Assembly (NCBI RefSeq): GCF_004359985.1
Contig: NZ_SMRO01000003.1
Location: 976,206 to 1,040,205, forward strand
DNA length: 64,000 nt
Direction: 5' to 3'
Source of the DNA: Paraburkholderia flava
Lineage (GTDB): Bacteria > Pseudomonadota > Gammaproteobacteria > Burkholderiales > Burkholderiaceae
Part shown: in pieces, positions 54,045 to 62,760 of the stretch
Layout of the letters: each line of letters starts with the position of its first letter
Numbering within the stretch: position 1 is the first letter of the stretch
Made by a program: the position numbers and the translations under genes
Notes under the pieces: model-generated
Databases searched by the model: none
Seen by the model: the letters and a program-made list of their open reading frames with translations, nothing else
Told to the model about the DNA's origin: nothing

Positions 54045-54160
54045 ATGACTCTCTGGAAATCATGTCTGGCCTCTCCGCATGTTTCTTTTGCCGAGCATGT
54101 TGCAGTCGAAGCTAGCAATCTCGATATGCGCTACACAACTATATTTTGTACTCCATAAGT

Positions 54161-54911
54161 ATGATCATGAAATACTCTAGGGCTGCAATCTTGATTGCCG
54201 TTGGTATAACGACAGGTTCTGCCTTTGCAGAGGACAGACCCATTGCGGCCTCAACAGCATCGGCCCAGCCTGCTTCCATGTCTGGTCAAACAGACAGGGG
54301 AATGGCTCAAGGAGGGATCGCAACTGGCTAAAGCAGGGAATCACGAAGAGGCGGTAGCCTACTTCGACAGGATCATCGATGCATATGGGAAGCAATATGA
54401 TGACAAGGGTACAAGATACTACAGTGCCCATTGGCAGATTGAGAGCTTGATGTATCTCGTTTCGTCTGCCAATGCGCATGTCAAAGCCGTGGTTGCGCCA
54501 GGAACATGGGCTTATGCCTGGTACCTGAAATCCTACGCATTGACCGGACTTGGGCGGCAGGCGGACGCGAAAGCAGCGATTCAACGGGCGGTGGACCTGT
54601 CACCTCGCAACGCGCAGTTTCTTGAAGAATGGGGAACGCTGCTCGAACTGGAAAAGAACTGGCCGCAGGCGATGAAAACATTTCAGGACGCCAAGGATGA
54701 TGCCCGTCAGTTTTCGCCGCCAGATGTCAAGAACGCAGAGCTGGGGCGGGCATGGCGAGGTCAGGCGTATGTCGATGTCGAACTGAACAGGCTGGACGAG
54801 GCAGAGGCGCTGTACCAACAATGTCTGCAACTCGATCCTCACGACGCGCGTGCTGCCGCCGAGCTTCAGGGGCTACGCCGACAACGTGCGGCAACAGGCA
54901 GTAGTCAATAG
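54161..54911 (+). pseudogene. Periplasmic tetratricopeptide-repeat protein, frameshifted after the signal peptide
   Basis: Frame one has the start MIMKYSRAAILIAVGITTGS and AFAED, a Sec signal, and ends at TAG/TAA 54331. The TPR body lies in another frame: TGEWLKEGSQLAKAGNHEEA, WYLKSYALTGLGRQADAKAA, EWGTLLELEKNWPQAMKTFQ and ELNRLDEAEALYQQCLQLDP, ending at 54911. The frame changes at ~54287-54300. Without the shift it would be a ~245-residue exported TPR protein of the T1SS locus. Either a recent mutation or a base error is possible; a start inside the TPR frame (54225) would give an unexported form. Confidence 0.65.
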
Positions 54912-55093
54912 AAATGAAAAGATCGCACTCACCCCGATGCTGCGAGGAACACACGTTGACGGCAATAACGGGTCTGCAGTTGCGTTGCAATACAGGCGCT
55001 CATGGCATCTGTGATCGGCGCCGGCTGGAGGAGCGAAGATGGCGGTCGATCCGGATACAACCCGTCTCGATCCCTGGGCGCGTTCGCCTCGGA

Positions 55094-56245
55094 ATGGCGA
55101 AACGACTGGAATTCCTGCGGGACGTTTCCCTGGCGGGCATCATGTGGATTTGCTGTTCACCTTTCGCCAGTGCGCAGATGGTCGAAACGCATCCCGATCC
55201 CTCATGCCAGCTAACAAAGAATGCGCAGGTCCAGATGACCGTGCGCAGCGGGCACTACGTCATTCCGGTCGAGATCGGTGGCCATGTGTATCCGATGGTA
55301 CTCGGTATCGGTTCCGACAGAACCGCTTTCACGCCCGAAGCGATCCAGACGCTCGGGCTGGCCGAGGATAGCCGGCGTGCCAGCGTCGTCGCAGGGCTCG
55401 GGACGGGCTCCACCTCTGAATACCCCCGTATTCTTCCTTCCCTCAGGTTTGGCGGTTCGGAGTGGGTCGATCTGCCTGTACTTCCCATGCAATCGATACC
55501 GGATGGTCCACCGGGTGCGGGTGAGCGACCAGTTGGGCTGCTCGGAGCTGACGTCCTGTCCCGTTTTGATCTGGATGTCGATTTCGTCAACAGGTCGATG
55601 AGCCTGTATACGGCTCAGGGATGCGTCGGACAGTTTTTACCCTGGCAGGGCCGGTACTTTGAATACGCGACCCGACCGGTGCCTGGCTCCAGGCACCGGT
55701 TTGTCATTCCAGTGCAACTGAATGGCGTGTCGCTCAATGCGTTGCTGAGCACCGGCACGGCGCGGTCGGCACTGAAACGCGAGGATCAGCCGAATGTGGG
55801 TGGCGTGAGCACCGGTTCGCCAAACAAAAACATCCCCAACGGAGCCTCCGGTTACGCAGGTTCTGGTGCGGTAGTGGATCGATACCGTTTTGAGAGCTTC
55901 CGGATTGGCCCGGCTACGTACCACAACGTTTTACTAAGGGTCAGCGATACCGTTCCCGAAGGCGAGGACATTGCTCTGGGTCTGGACTTCATGCACTCCC
56001 GACGGATCTGGTTTCCCCGATCGTCGGAGCAGGTGTTCATGCAGCCGTCGACTGATCGTCGCGATGTTCCGATACCTTCCGAAATCATTCAGCCAGGAAC
56101 GTCTGGATCGATCCCGGACGGGGATGACCCCGAAAGCCTTGATGCAATGATACGGAGTCGCCCCGAACTGTCGACCCATAGCCACATGACCTATTATCCG
56201 AATGTTCGGGTGATACAGCGGGCACGGTTGCAGCCGCCTCCCTGA
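55094..56245 (+). CDS. Retropepsin-like (aspartyl protease fold) exported protein with altered catalytic sites
   Basis: 383 residues from ATG 55094, chosen because a signal peptide follows (MAKRLEFLRDVSLAGIMWIC to FASAQ). Two pepsin-like half domains are visible: VIPVEIGGHVYPMVLGIGSD with GLLGADVLSRFDLDVDF, and VIPVQLNGVSLNALLSTGTA with IALGLDFMHSRRIWF. At the two positions where aspartyl proteases have D-T/S-G, this protein reads GIG and STG, so both catalytic Asp are missing. It may be a binding protein or inhibitor rather than a protease. The upstream frame to 54914 has no coding features. Confidence 0.75.
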   Translation: MAKRLEFLRDVSLAGIMWICCSPFASAQMVETHPDPSCQLTKNAQVQMTVRSGHYVIPVEIGGHVYPMVLGIGSDRTAFTPEAIQTLGLAEDSRRASVVAGLGTGSTSEYPRILPSLRFGGSEWVDLPVLPMQSIPDGPPGAGERPVGLLGADVLSRFDLDVDFVNRSMSLYTAQGCVGQFLPWQGRYFEYATRPVPGSRHRFVIPVQLNGVSLNALLSTGTARSALKREDQPNVGGVSTGSPNKNIPNGASGYAGSGAVVDRYRFESFRIGPATYHNVLLRVSDTVPEGEDIALGLDFMHSRRIWFPRSSEQVFMQPSTDRRDVPIPSEIIQPGTSGSIPDGDDPESLDAMIRSRPELSTHSHMTYYPNVRVIQRARLQPPP

Positions 56246-56339
56246 GCGGCTATCGGACAGCAGGTTGCTCGTCGAACGAAGTCGAAGTCGTGTTTATGCC
56301 GGGTCATCGACACGTTTCTGGTTGGGAGCTTACTGATAA

Positions 56340-56798
56340 GTGAATAGAAACAGACGCGTTTCGAAGTGCCTGTTGCTGCCTCTGCCTCAGGCGGTAGCTC
56401 GCAGGCGGGCACTTGAACATCATCTCGCCCTGGTTTCGTTGCAAGCAGGTGAATCGTCATCTGGCGTATTCGCCAGGCTGATGCGGGCACTCTACCTTGC
56501 GTACTTCGTTCATGAGTCGACGATCGGGCGTACAGAACTGGATGACTTCCGGGAAGCTGAAGCGTTTCTTCATCGGTGCCTTGCACGGTCCGGCGAAGAC
56601 AAACGCTGTGAAATCAACGCAGCAGATACGGACGTTCTTCAGCGGGTTCCGGCGATTCACGATCGTCAGCTTGACACATCGCCGGCCCGGATCTTTGTTG
56701 CAGCGGACAGGAGAATGGACCGGTTCCTGACCAGCAATGATGCGCTTTCCCCGATTGCTGGCAGCAGCTTGACGGAGTTGCGCGATGTCACTGATTGA
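56340..56798 (+). CDS. Hypothetical protein at the end of the T1SS locus
   Basis: 152 residues from GTG 56340. It is mostly helical, with LEHHLALVSLQAGESSSGVF, RLMRALYLAYFVHESTIGRT and FREAEAFLHRCLARSGEDKR. The codon use fits the strand. Similar-looking sequences are found as small regulators of unknown role on Burkholderia plasmids and islands, but I cannot name the family. Confidence 0.55.
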   Translation: MNRNRRVSKCLLLPLPQAVARRRALEHHLALVSLQAGESSSGVFARLMRALYLAYFVHESTIGRTELDDFREAEAFLHRCLARSGEDKRCEINAADTDVLQRVPAIHDRQLDTSPARIFVAADRRMDRFLTSNDALSPIAGSSLTELRDVTD

Positions 56799-56976
56799 TC
56801 GTTTGCTCGCCAGAACGCCGAAGCGGATGCTTCGTTTAAACTCAAAGTGGTTGTGCGGGTGTGGCTTGCCGATGACGGGTGTCGGTGCTGCCGTTTTCCC
56901 TGGGCGCTTGCCCCGTCGTCCGGTCAGTCGGCTCACGATCGACGTGTCGCCTTTCATAGAATCTGGTTTGACGTAA
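56785..56976 (+). CDS. Small hypothetical ORF
   Basis: 63 residues from ATG 56785, overlapping the previous gene by 14 bp. It begins MSLIDRLLARTPKRMLRLNS and is rich in basic residues. No family or ribosome site supports it strongly. Confidence 0.25.
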   Translation: MSLIDRLLARTPKRMLRLNSKWLCGCGLPMTGVGAAVFPGRLPRRPVSRLTIDVSPFIESGLT

Positions 56977-57060
56977 CCGTCTCGTAGTTTTTCATACTGT
57001 ATATAAGAAAATGCTCGATACCGGAGAGGCTTGCCAGTCAACGGTTTCCCGGATTCAGTT

Positions 57061-57087
57061 GCCCACGAAATTTCAAAACTCGTGGGC
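57061..57087. terminator. Inverted repeat downstream of the minus-strand pair
   Basis: GCCCACGA (57061-57068) and TCGTGGGC (57080-57087) form a perfect 8-bp stem with an 11-nt loop, 14 bp after the stop of the minus-strand gene at 57101. No T-run; possible terminator for convergent units. Confidence 0.45.
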
Positions 57088-57100
57088 GAAAATCACCTCG

Positions 57101-57415
57101 TCACTGCAACATCAGTTCGATCTTGATGCGTTTGAATGAGCCACATTTCAGCCCCGGATCGGTCTTTCCGTAACTCTGCCAGTCAACAGTCAGCCCTTGG
57201 CAACACTCGTTCTGGTGAAAGAAAACGTATGTTTCGCACACCTGCCTCGGCATCGGTTCATCGTCGGCCCACAAATCTTCGGGTGGCGCATCGACGAAGG
57301 GAACTGCCTGGTCTGGCGGTAGCGCTCGAAGTCGATCCACTTGCCGTTTGAGGATCAAGATCATCTCATCGCAATTCCAGGTCGAGGGCAGGATGGGATT
57401 CGTGTTGTCCGTCAC
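57101..57415 (-). CDS. Small hypothetical protein coupled to a helicase remnant
   Basis: 104 residues from ATG 57415, which overlaps the helicase stop (ATGA). Acidic N-terminal half (DAPPEDLWADDEPMPRQVCE), then ETYVFFHQNECCQGLTVDWQ and a basic end. I do not recognise it. The overlap shows that it was translated together with the helicase, as in several two-gene mobile or defence modules, but no such module can be named from the sequence. Confidence 0.6.
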   Translation of the reverse strand: MTDNTNPILPSTWNCDEMILILKRQVDRLRALPPDQAVPFVDAPPEDLWADDEPMPRQVCETYVFFHQNECCQGLTVDWQSYGKTDPGLKCGSFKRIKIELMLQ

Positions 57416-58790
57416 CTCACGCCCCGGCTGATCTGCTTGCCGTATGTGATCCCCAAGGGTTCAAGAAGCTCACGTAGCAACGCCAGACCCGCTTGGGTCA
57501 CCTTGGCGCGTGCGTTGACGCCGCCACGTTGTCGCTGAGCATCGCGCTTCGCTTTGAGTGCGCCGATTTTTTGCCCCACGGTCTGATACTCCCGGTCGCT
57601 TCCCGCAAGCGCCTTGAACGCGTCACCAAGTTGCCCGTCTCGGGTAAGCGCAGCCGATAGGCCGTGCACATCGATTTCGCCCCTCGCCAGTTCCCTCAAT
57701 TTTTCAACGAGCACGATCAGCTTGTTTGTTTTCTCCGCTTCGACCTTGGCCCATTCAGGAAAACGGTCACGTGCATACTGTGCCGAGAGCCAGGGCGACA
57801 TCTCACCAAAAAGTCTACGAACCTTATACAAATTGATCTTCTTCACCGCAACGGGATCATCCAGGGCAAAACCACTCATGAAGATTGCTGCAAGTTCTGT
57901 CTCAAATTCCCGCTCAAGCCGGGCGTCGTCGGAACGCCAGTTGCTCCTGTGCTCCTCAGTGAATGCATCCAGTTTAACCATCGTGCCAAGCGTGCCGGTC
58001 CTGCCGTACTCCGTACTGGCTTCGACGATTGCATCGTTATAGGCGCACTTTGCTTCAACGCGAGCTACCTTGACAATCTCTGCCTGTTCCTTGTCGATCA
58101 TCGGCGCAACTTCACACTGCACGACCTCAAAATTCTGGATCGCATTGTCCCGCACGAGAATGCTCAGTGCCGTACTGCTGTCCTGTTCGACCGGGCGGAG
58201 TAGTTTGTATGTCGTACGGTCCAACTGAAGGTGCTCTTCAAGGTAGCCGGTTAGCGTTGCTTCTTCCAGCAGACGTACTCGCACTTCCTCCCGCAGGTTG
58301 TCGCTGCCAGGGACCTTGAATTCAGCATCGGCCCGAACGTTGCCATAGATTCTCACGGAACACGGACGATCCCGACGATTTGCACGGTTAACGGTTTGAA
58401 TGATCTGATTCGTATCTGCGTCTACATGATCAAACCGGGTCCACAGAATGTCAGGCTCCCGAACGAAGTTGAGGCCGAGTCCGAAGAGCGGGCTGGAAAT
58501 CAGGATCGGCAGCGTACTGGTTCGGGCGGGCCTCGATTTCTTCAGCCGTATTCTCAGGCCGTGACACAATGACGGCCTGATCCCGCAATCCAAATCTCTC
58601 AACGAGAAGCCTGTACATCCCCATCTTCGATGTATTCAGAAGCATGACAAGTCTTGTCTTGGAAGCGATTCGCCAGCATCGAGCTTCTGTCTGAACCCCT
58701 GGAGCAGAGCAGCGAGATCGGAGTCGAAATGCTTCGTCAGCCGGATTTCGAGCGGGTTGCACTTGAACACTACGAACTCGTAGCAACAAG
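57412..58790 (-). pseudogene. C-terminal part of a superfamily II-like helicase, truncated and frameshifted
   Basis: Frame one (from ~58720 to 58520) reads KTRLVMLLNTSKMGMYRLLV and DQAVIVSRPENTAEEIEARP. After a shift near 58515-58530 the main frame continues LPILISSPLFGLGLNFVREP, TRFDHVDADTNQIIQTVNRA and NRRDRP, which look like helicase motifs V and VI. A ~330-residue C-terminal extension runs to TGA 57412. The ATP-binding motifs I-III are missing because the gene is cut by the IS66 remnant to its right. Confidence 0.65.
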
Positions 58791-58804
58791 AGTCCGGTTC
58801 GGTC

Positions 58805-59119
58805 AACGTGCCGAGCGGCGGCATATCGATGGTGTTGACTGGCAACAACGTAGCAGCAGACGCTCCCGTTTTAGCGGCCAGCTCCGCCACAAACCGCCGT
58901 CGCCACTTGAACACCATGTTGTCGTTCAGGCCGTGTTCCCGTGCAATGCGTGAGACGGATGCCCCAGGCCATAGTCAGCTCGACGATCGATCGCCGGTAC
59001 TCGTTCGTGAAGTTCGGCCGCTTCGCGGCCGCCTTCAGCGCGTCGTCAGAAGTGAGGCCTTGATACGCTTTGCATTGTACCGGCGGATATTCATTCATCT
59101 GGCTTTGTTGATCGTCCAT
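58805..59119 (-). mobile_element. IS66-family TnpA fragment
   Basis: The first frame reads RPNFTNEYRRSIVELTMAWG, and after a shift in a G-run at ~58960 the second frame reads ASVSRIAREHGLNDNMVFKW and RRRFVAELAAKTGASA. This is the helix-turn-helix TnpA (Orf1) of IS66 elements. TnpB and the transposase proper are absent. It joins the helicase remnant on its left near 58800 and ends 5 bp from the Lrp gene on its right. Confidence 0.8.
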
Positions 59120-59124
59120 AGGCT

Positions 59125-59589
59125 CTAGTAAATCGGCAACTGCGCGGTCGCCTTTATCTCCTGAAGGGAAAGGTGCGAGTTCAGGGTCACAATTCCCGGC
59201 AAGCTAGAAAAGATGTCAGTAAAGAGGTGGCCATATTCGGCAAGATCTTTCGCGACAATCTGGACAAGATAGTCTGCATCGCCGCTGACCTTGTGACAGC
59301 TAAGAACATTCCGATGAGCTGCAAGCTGTGCTTCGATCCGAGTTAATACCTTTTCCGCGTGTTCCGTGACAGTGATGTGCACGAAAGCTAAAACCCCCAG
59401 TCCTAGCAACTTCCGACTTACCACTGCCTGATAGCCTTCAATGTAGCCTTCTGCTTCTAGCCGTCTTTGGCGTCGCCAGCTGGGCGATTCACTTAGCGAA
59501 AGTTTCTCCGCAAGTTTGCCACCCGTCATGCGTCCGTCCGTTTGCAGGAGACGAAGCATGTCTTGATCGATATGGTCGAGTTTCTGCAT
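59125..59589 (-). CDS. Lrp/AsnC family transcriptional regulator
   Basis: 154 residues. LDHIDQDMLRLLQTDGRMTG and LAEKLSLSESPSWRRQRRLE form the DNA-binding half; GDADYLVQIVAKDLAEYGHL is the ligand-binding core. It is transcribed away from the operon starting at 59727 with a 137-bp gap, the usual layout for Lrp control of amino-acid metabolism or export genes such as lysE. Confidence 0.93.
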   Translation of the reverse strand: MQKLDHIDQDMLRLLQTDGRMTGGKLAEKLSLSESPSWRRQRRLEAEGYIEGYQAVVSRKLLGLGVLAFVHITVTEHAEKVLTRIEAQLAAHRNVLSCHKVSGDADYLVQIVAKDLAEYGHLFTDIFSSLPGIVTLNSHLSLQEIKATAQLPIY

Positions 59590-59612
59590 GAAAAAATCTT
59601 TCTCTTACGGGA

Positions 59613-59631
59613 AGAATTGCACGGGAATTCT
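59613..59631. promoter_or_regulatory. Dyad in the Lrp/amidohydrolase intergenic region
   Basis: AGAATT-N7-AATTCT at 59613-59631 is a perfect 6-bp dyad in an AT-rich patch, a plausible Lrp-type operator. No promoter consensus could be fixed. Confidence 0.35.
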
Positions 59632-59726
59632 CCAGAATACTAGCTCCAACCCGCGCATTTTTGCAAAGTAATTTCTGTGACGTATCGCTAGACTGATGCT
59701 ACTCAATGCGGGGATGGCGACCACAG

Positions 59727-60761
59727 ATGATCACGATATACAGCGAAGCTCACGCGTCGCACTGCGACACATATGAGGTTATGAACGGAGAACTGACTCC
59801 GTGCTTTGAGACTCCACAACGCGCCTTTTCAATTGTCAAGGAATTAAAGTTTTGCGGGCTGAGCGATATACGTCTTCCCGATTCACACGGCATATCTTCT
59901 TATGCCAGCGTGCACGACGAGGCATACGTTCGCTTTCTTTCCGACGCGTGGAAACAGTGGTCCGACGCCGGCCGCAGAGGGTCGGCATTGCCGCTTGTGT
60001 GGCCTGTTCGGGGAAATGTCACGGCGCCTCCCGATTCGATTGACGGTCGTCTCGGCTACTACTCAATGGACACGTGTGCTCCTATAACAGCCGGCACATG
60101 GGAAGCCGTCTGCGCAAGTGCTGACACGGCGTTGACCGGAGCAGGATATCTCGAGCGTGGCCATCGGGCCGCATTCGCGCTTTGTCGTCCACCTGGTCAT
60201 CACGCCAGCCGGGACTGCATGGGCGGCTACTGTTATCTCAACAATGCGGCTCTCGCAGCTCAGAAGCTGATTGATGGAGGAGCGCATCGCATCGCCATAC
60301 TTGATGTCGACTATCACCACGGCAATGGCACTCAACATATTTTCTACGATCGGGCAGACGTGCTGTTCGTGTCGCTCCACGCGGATACTCGTGTCTCATA
60401 TCCATACTTTTCAGGACGCAAAGAAGAAGTAGGTAATGGGATCGGTTACGGGTTCAACAAGAACTACCCGTTGCCGCACGGCGTCTCCTGGGGCGTCTAT
60501 GGAGATGTCCTCGCAAACGCCTGTTCTGAGATTGAGCGATATGCGCCGGATGCACTCGTTGTTTCCTTGGGCGTCGACACGCATGAGGATGACCCAATAG
60601 GACGCTTTCGCCTTCAGGAGGGAAATTACCTGCGTATGGGCGAGATCATTGGTCGTCTCGATATACCGACGCTGCTGGTTATGGAGGGGGGATATCTCAT
60701 TGAGAAGATGGCTAGCAATGTAGTGTCGGTCGTAGCATCTTTCGATGGGGTAAAAGCATGA
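59727..60761 (+). CDS. Histone-deacetylase family protein (acetylpolyamine amidohydrolase-like)
   Basis: 344 residues from ATG 59727 (ITIYSEAHASHC is the family start). The active site is complete: CRPPGHHA with H158/H159, AILDVDYHHGNGTQHIFY with the zinc Asp and His, SLHADTR, and SLGVDTHEDDP with the second Asp. Bacterial members remove acetyl or similar groups from acetylpolyamines or N-acyl amines. Its stop overlaps the next start, so it is the first gene of an Lrp-linked operon with an amino-acid binding protein, a dioxygenase and an exporter. Confidence 0.93.
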   Translation: MITIYSEAHASHCDTYEVMNGELTPCFETPQRAFSIVKELKFCGLSDIRLPDSHGISSYASVHDEAYVRFLSDAWKQWSDAGRRGSALPLVWPVRGNVTAPPDSIDGRLGYYSMDTCAPITAGTWEAVCASADTALTGAGYLERGHRAAFALCRPPGHHASRDCMGGYCYLNNAALAAQKLIDGGAHRIAILDVDYHHGNGTQHIFYDRADVLFVSLHADTRVSYPYFSGRKEEVGNGIGYGFNKNYPLPHGVSWGVYGDVLANACSEIERYAPDALVVSLGVDTHEDDPIGRFRLQEGNYLRMGEIIGRLDIPTLLVMEGGYLIEKMASNVVSVVASFDGVKA

Positions 60762-61945
60762 AAGCCATACAACGTCTCCACCGCAATTTCACCGTTACAG
60801 CACAGTGGGTGAAATTCACGATCACGGCCCTGGCTGTCTTTACATTCCATCGGTCGTATGCCGCGGACGAAGTCGTCGTCAAAGTCGGCGTGGCCACGAC
60901 GCTCACCGGAGTTGCGGCACATTTGGGAAAGGACGAAGAAAACGGCGCGCGTTTAGCAGTCGAGGATATCAATCGCGACGGCATTATGGTCGGCCCGCGT
61001 CGGGTAAGACTGGAGTTAGTCTCCGAAGACGACGCTGGCGATCCTCGTCTGGCAACCACCGCAGCCCAGCGTCTCGTTGATGAAAACGTGGTCGCCGTGG
61101 TTGGCCACATGAACTCCGGCACATCCATCCCGGCGGCACGCGTCTACGCCCAGGCGCACGTCGCCCAGGTTTCGCCGTCTGCAACCAATCCGGTGTTCAC
61201 CCATCAGGGGTTTGCCACAACCTTCAGGGTAGTTGCGACGGACGAGTCGCAAGGCCCAGCACTTGCCGAGTATGCGTCCAATGCCCTGCGCATTCGAAGC
61301 GTTGCCATCATTGACGATTCATCGGCATACGGCGTTGGCCTTGCAGATAGCTTCGAGCGATCTGCAAAACTACGTGGAATCCGGGTCCTGTCCCACGATG
61401 CGGCGAGCGACCACACCGTCGACTTCCGGGCAGTCCTCACCCGGCTCAAGGCTGAACGGCCTGATGCTCTGGTGTTTGGCGGCATGGACGAAACAGGCGC
61501 TCTACTCGTTCGCCAGGCCGCTGCGCTGTCTTTGAACATTCCGATCGTAGCCGGCGATGGGATATGTGGGGACGATTTCCCCAAGCTTGCGGGCCCCGCT
61601 GCGAACCAAGTCGTCTGCTCGATCGCGGGTGCCGCGTTGAGCGGCTTGCCTAGCGGAAAGGCGTTCGAGCTCAGATATCAGAAACGGTTTGGCGAGCCGA
61701 TACTCGGGTATGCCGCCTTCGCATACGACGCTGTGCGCGTGATCGCCGCCGCCATCGTCAAAGCCGGATCCGTCGAGCGTCCCGCAGTGCTGGCTGCGCT
61801 ACACACCACCGACTATGCGGGAGTGACTGGGCGAATTCGCTTTGACAGCAACGGCGACATACATGATCCCGTCATCGCGGTGTACGGCTATCAGGGTATG
61901 GACAAGATTCTGAAGGCCCAGCTTTCTCCACCCATCATTCATTAG
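60758..61945 (+). CDS. Branched-chain amino acid-type ABC substrate-binding protein
   Basis: 395 residues from ATG 60758. A signal peptide ends at RSYAADE. The LivJ-like type I binding fold follows: VVKVGVATTLTGVAAHLGKD, NGARLAVEDINRDG, VVAVVGHMNSGTSIPAARVY and FAYDAVRVIAAAIVKAGSV. No permease or ATPase genes accompany it, so it must share a transporter encoded elsewhere or act as a sensor. Confidence 0.93.
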   Translation: MKAIQRLHRNFTVTAQWVKFTITALAVFTFHRSYAADEVVVKVGVATTLTGVAAHLGKDEENGARLAVEDINRDGIMVGPRRVRLELVSEDDAGDPRLATTAAQRLVDENVVAVVGHMNSGTSIPAARVYAQAHVAQVSPSATNPVFTHQGFATTFRVVATDESQGPALAEYASNALRIRSVAIIDDSSAYGVGLADSFERSAKLRGIRVLSHDAASDHTVDFRAVLTRLKAERPDALVFGGMDETGALLVRQAAALSLNIPIVAGDGICGDDFPKLAGPAANQVVCSIAGAALSGLPSGKAFELRYQKRFGEPILGYAAFAYDAVRVIAAAIVKAGSVERPAVLAALHTTDYAGVTGRIRFDSNGDIHDPVIAVYGYQGMDKILKAQLSPPIIH

Positions 61946-61983
61946 ATCGCATTTTCCCTCAAATACTCAAAAGACCAACCAGC

Positions 61984-62760
61984 ATGATTCAAGAAAAAAC
62001 AATTCGCGCCCATCTTCAGGCAAATGGCTTTGCGCACTATCAACCAGCCATCGACTGCGACGATGACGATCGTCGCATACTCAATGAAGAATTTCTCTCA
62101 CTGGAATCAGACGAATTCGCACCGCCCGGTGTACATCGCTTTCGCCGCTATGGAAACGGAATCATCATTCCCTGGGCCGAAAGGGAAGAAGTCTTCTGGA
62201 TCCCGCCGGTGACCAGCGCAAACGTGTGTCGTGCCGGTTACGATCAAGGCGGCAACAATCCCGAGCATCGGAACATCCGCTACTTCAACGCGTTGAGCGA
62301 CGTATGCAAGGCAAGCCGCATTCTTCAGCGGCTCATTCTCGACGATTTTTCGCATACCTTCTGGCAACACGTTGGCCAGGAATTCCCGATCTACTTCGGC
62401 GTGCACTTTGTAAAAATCCAGGCACACGATAGTCAAGAGCTTGGTATCAGTTCGCCCAATTGTTTTCACCAGGATGGCGAACCGTTTACGTTTGCTCACC
62501 TGGTTCATCGCTCAGGTTCAACCGGCGGCGGCGTCAACTATATCGGCAAGCCATCGATTCGTGACCTCTCGCTCTATGAGGTCCAGGCTGACGATATCGT
62601 TGCCCAATTTACCTTGAATGGCTTTTTGGAGAGTTTCGCGGTTTTCGATCCGGCCGTTTGTCACTACGTCGATCCCGTGCGCAAGGCCAGCAACAGCGAC
62701 GCGATAGCGGAGCGCTGCATCATCCTCATCGATTTCTCTCAAACGAGGCAGAACATCTAA
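61984..62760 (+). CDS. 2OG-Fe(II) dioxygenase family protein (IDO/BsmA-like amino acid hydroxylase)
   Basis: 258 residues from ATG 61984. The Fe(II) ligands are visible as H162 and D164 (NCFHQDGEPFTFAHLVHR) and H227 (VCHYVDPVR), with a downstream arginine for 2-oxoglutarate (AERCIILIDF). The GGGVNYIG segment lies between. The pattern fits the family containing L-isoleucine 4-hydroxylase. It likely hydroxylates a free amino acid; the exporter gene starts within its stop codon (TAATG), implying tight coupling of hydroxylation and export. Confidence 0.88.
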   Translation: MIQEKTIRAHLQANGFAHYQPAIDCDDDDRRILNEEFLSLESDEFAPPGVHRFRRYGNGIIIPWAEREEVFWIPPVTSANVCRAGYDQGGNNPEHRNIRYFNALSDVCKASRILQRLILDDFSHTFWQHVGQEFPIYFGVHFVKIQAHDSQELGISSPNCFHQDGEPFTFAHLVHRSGSTGGGVNYIGKPSIRDLSLYEVQADDIVAQFTLNGFLESFAVFDPAVCHYVDPVRKASNSDAIAERCIILIDFSQTRQNI

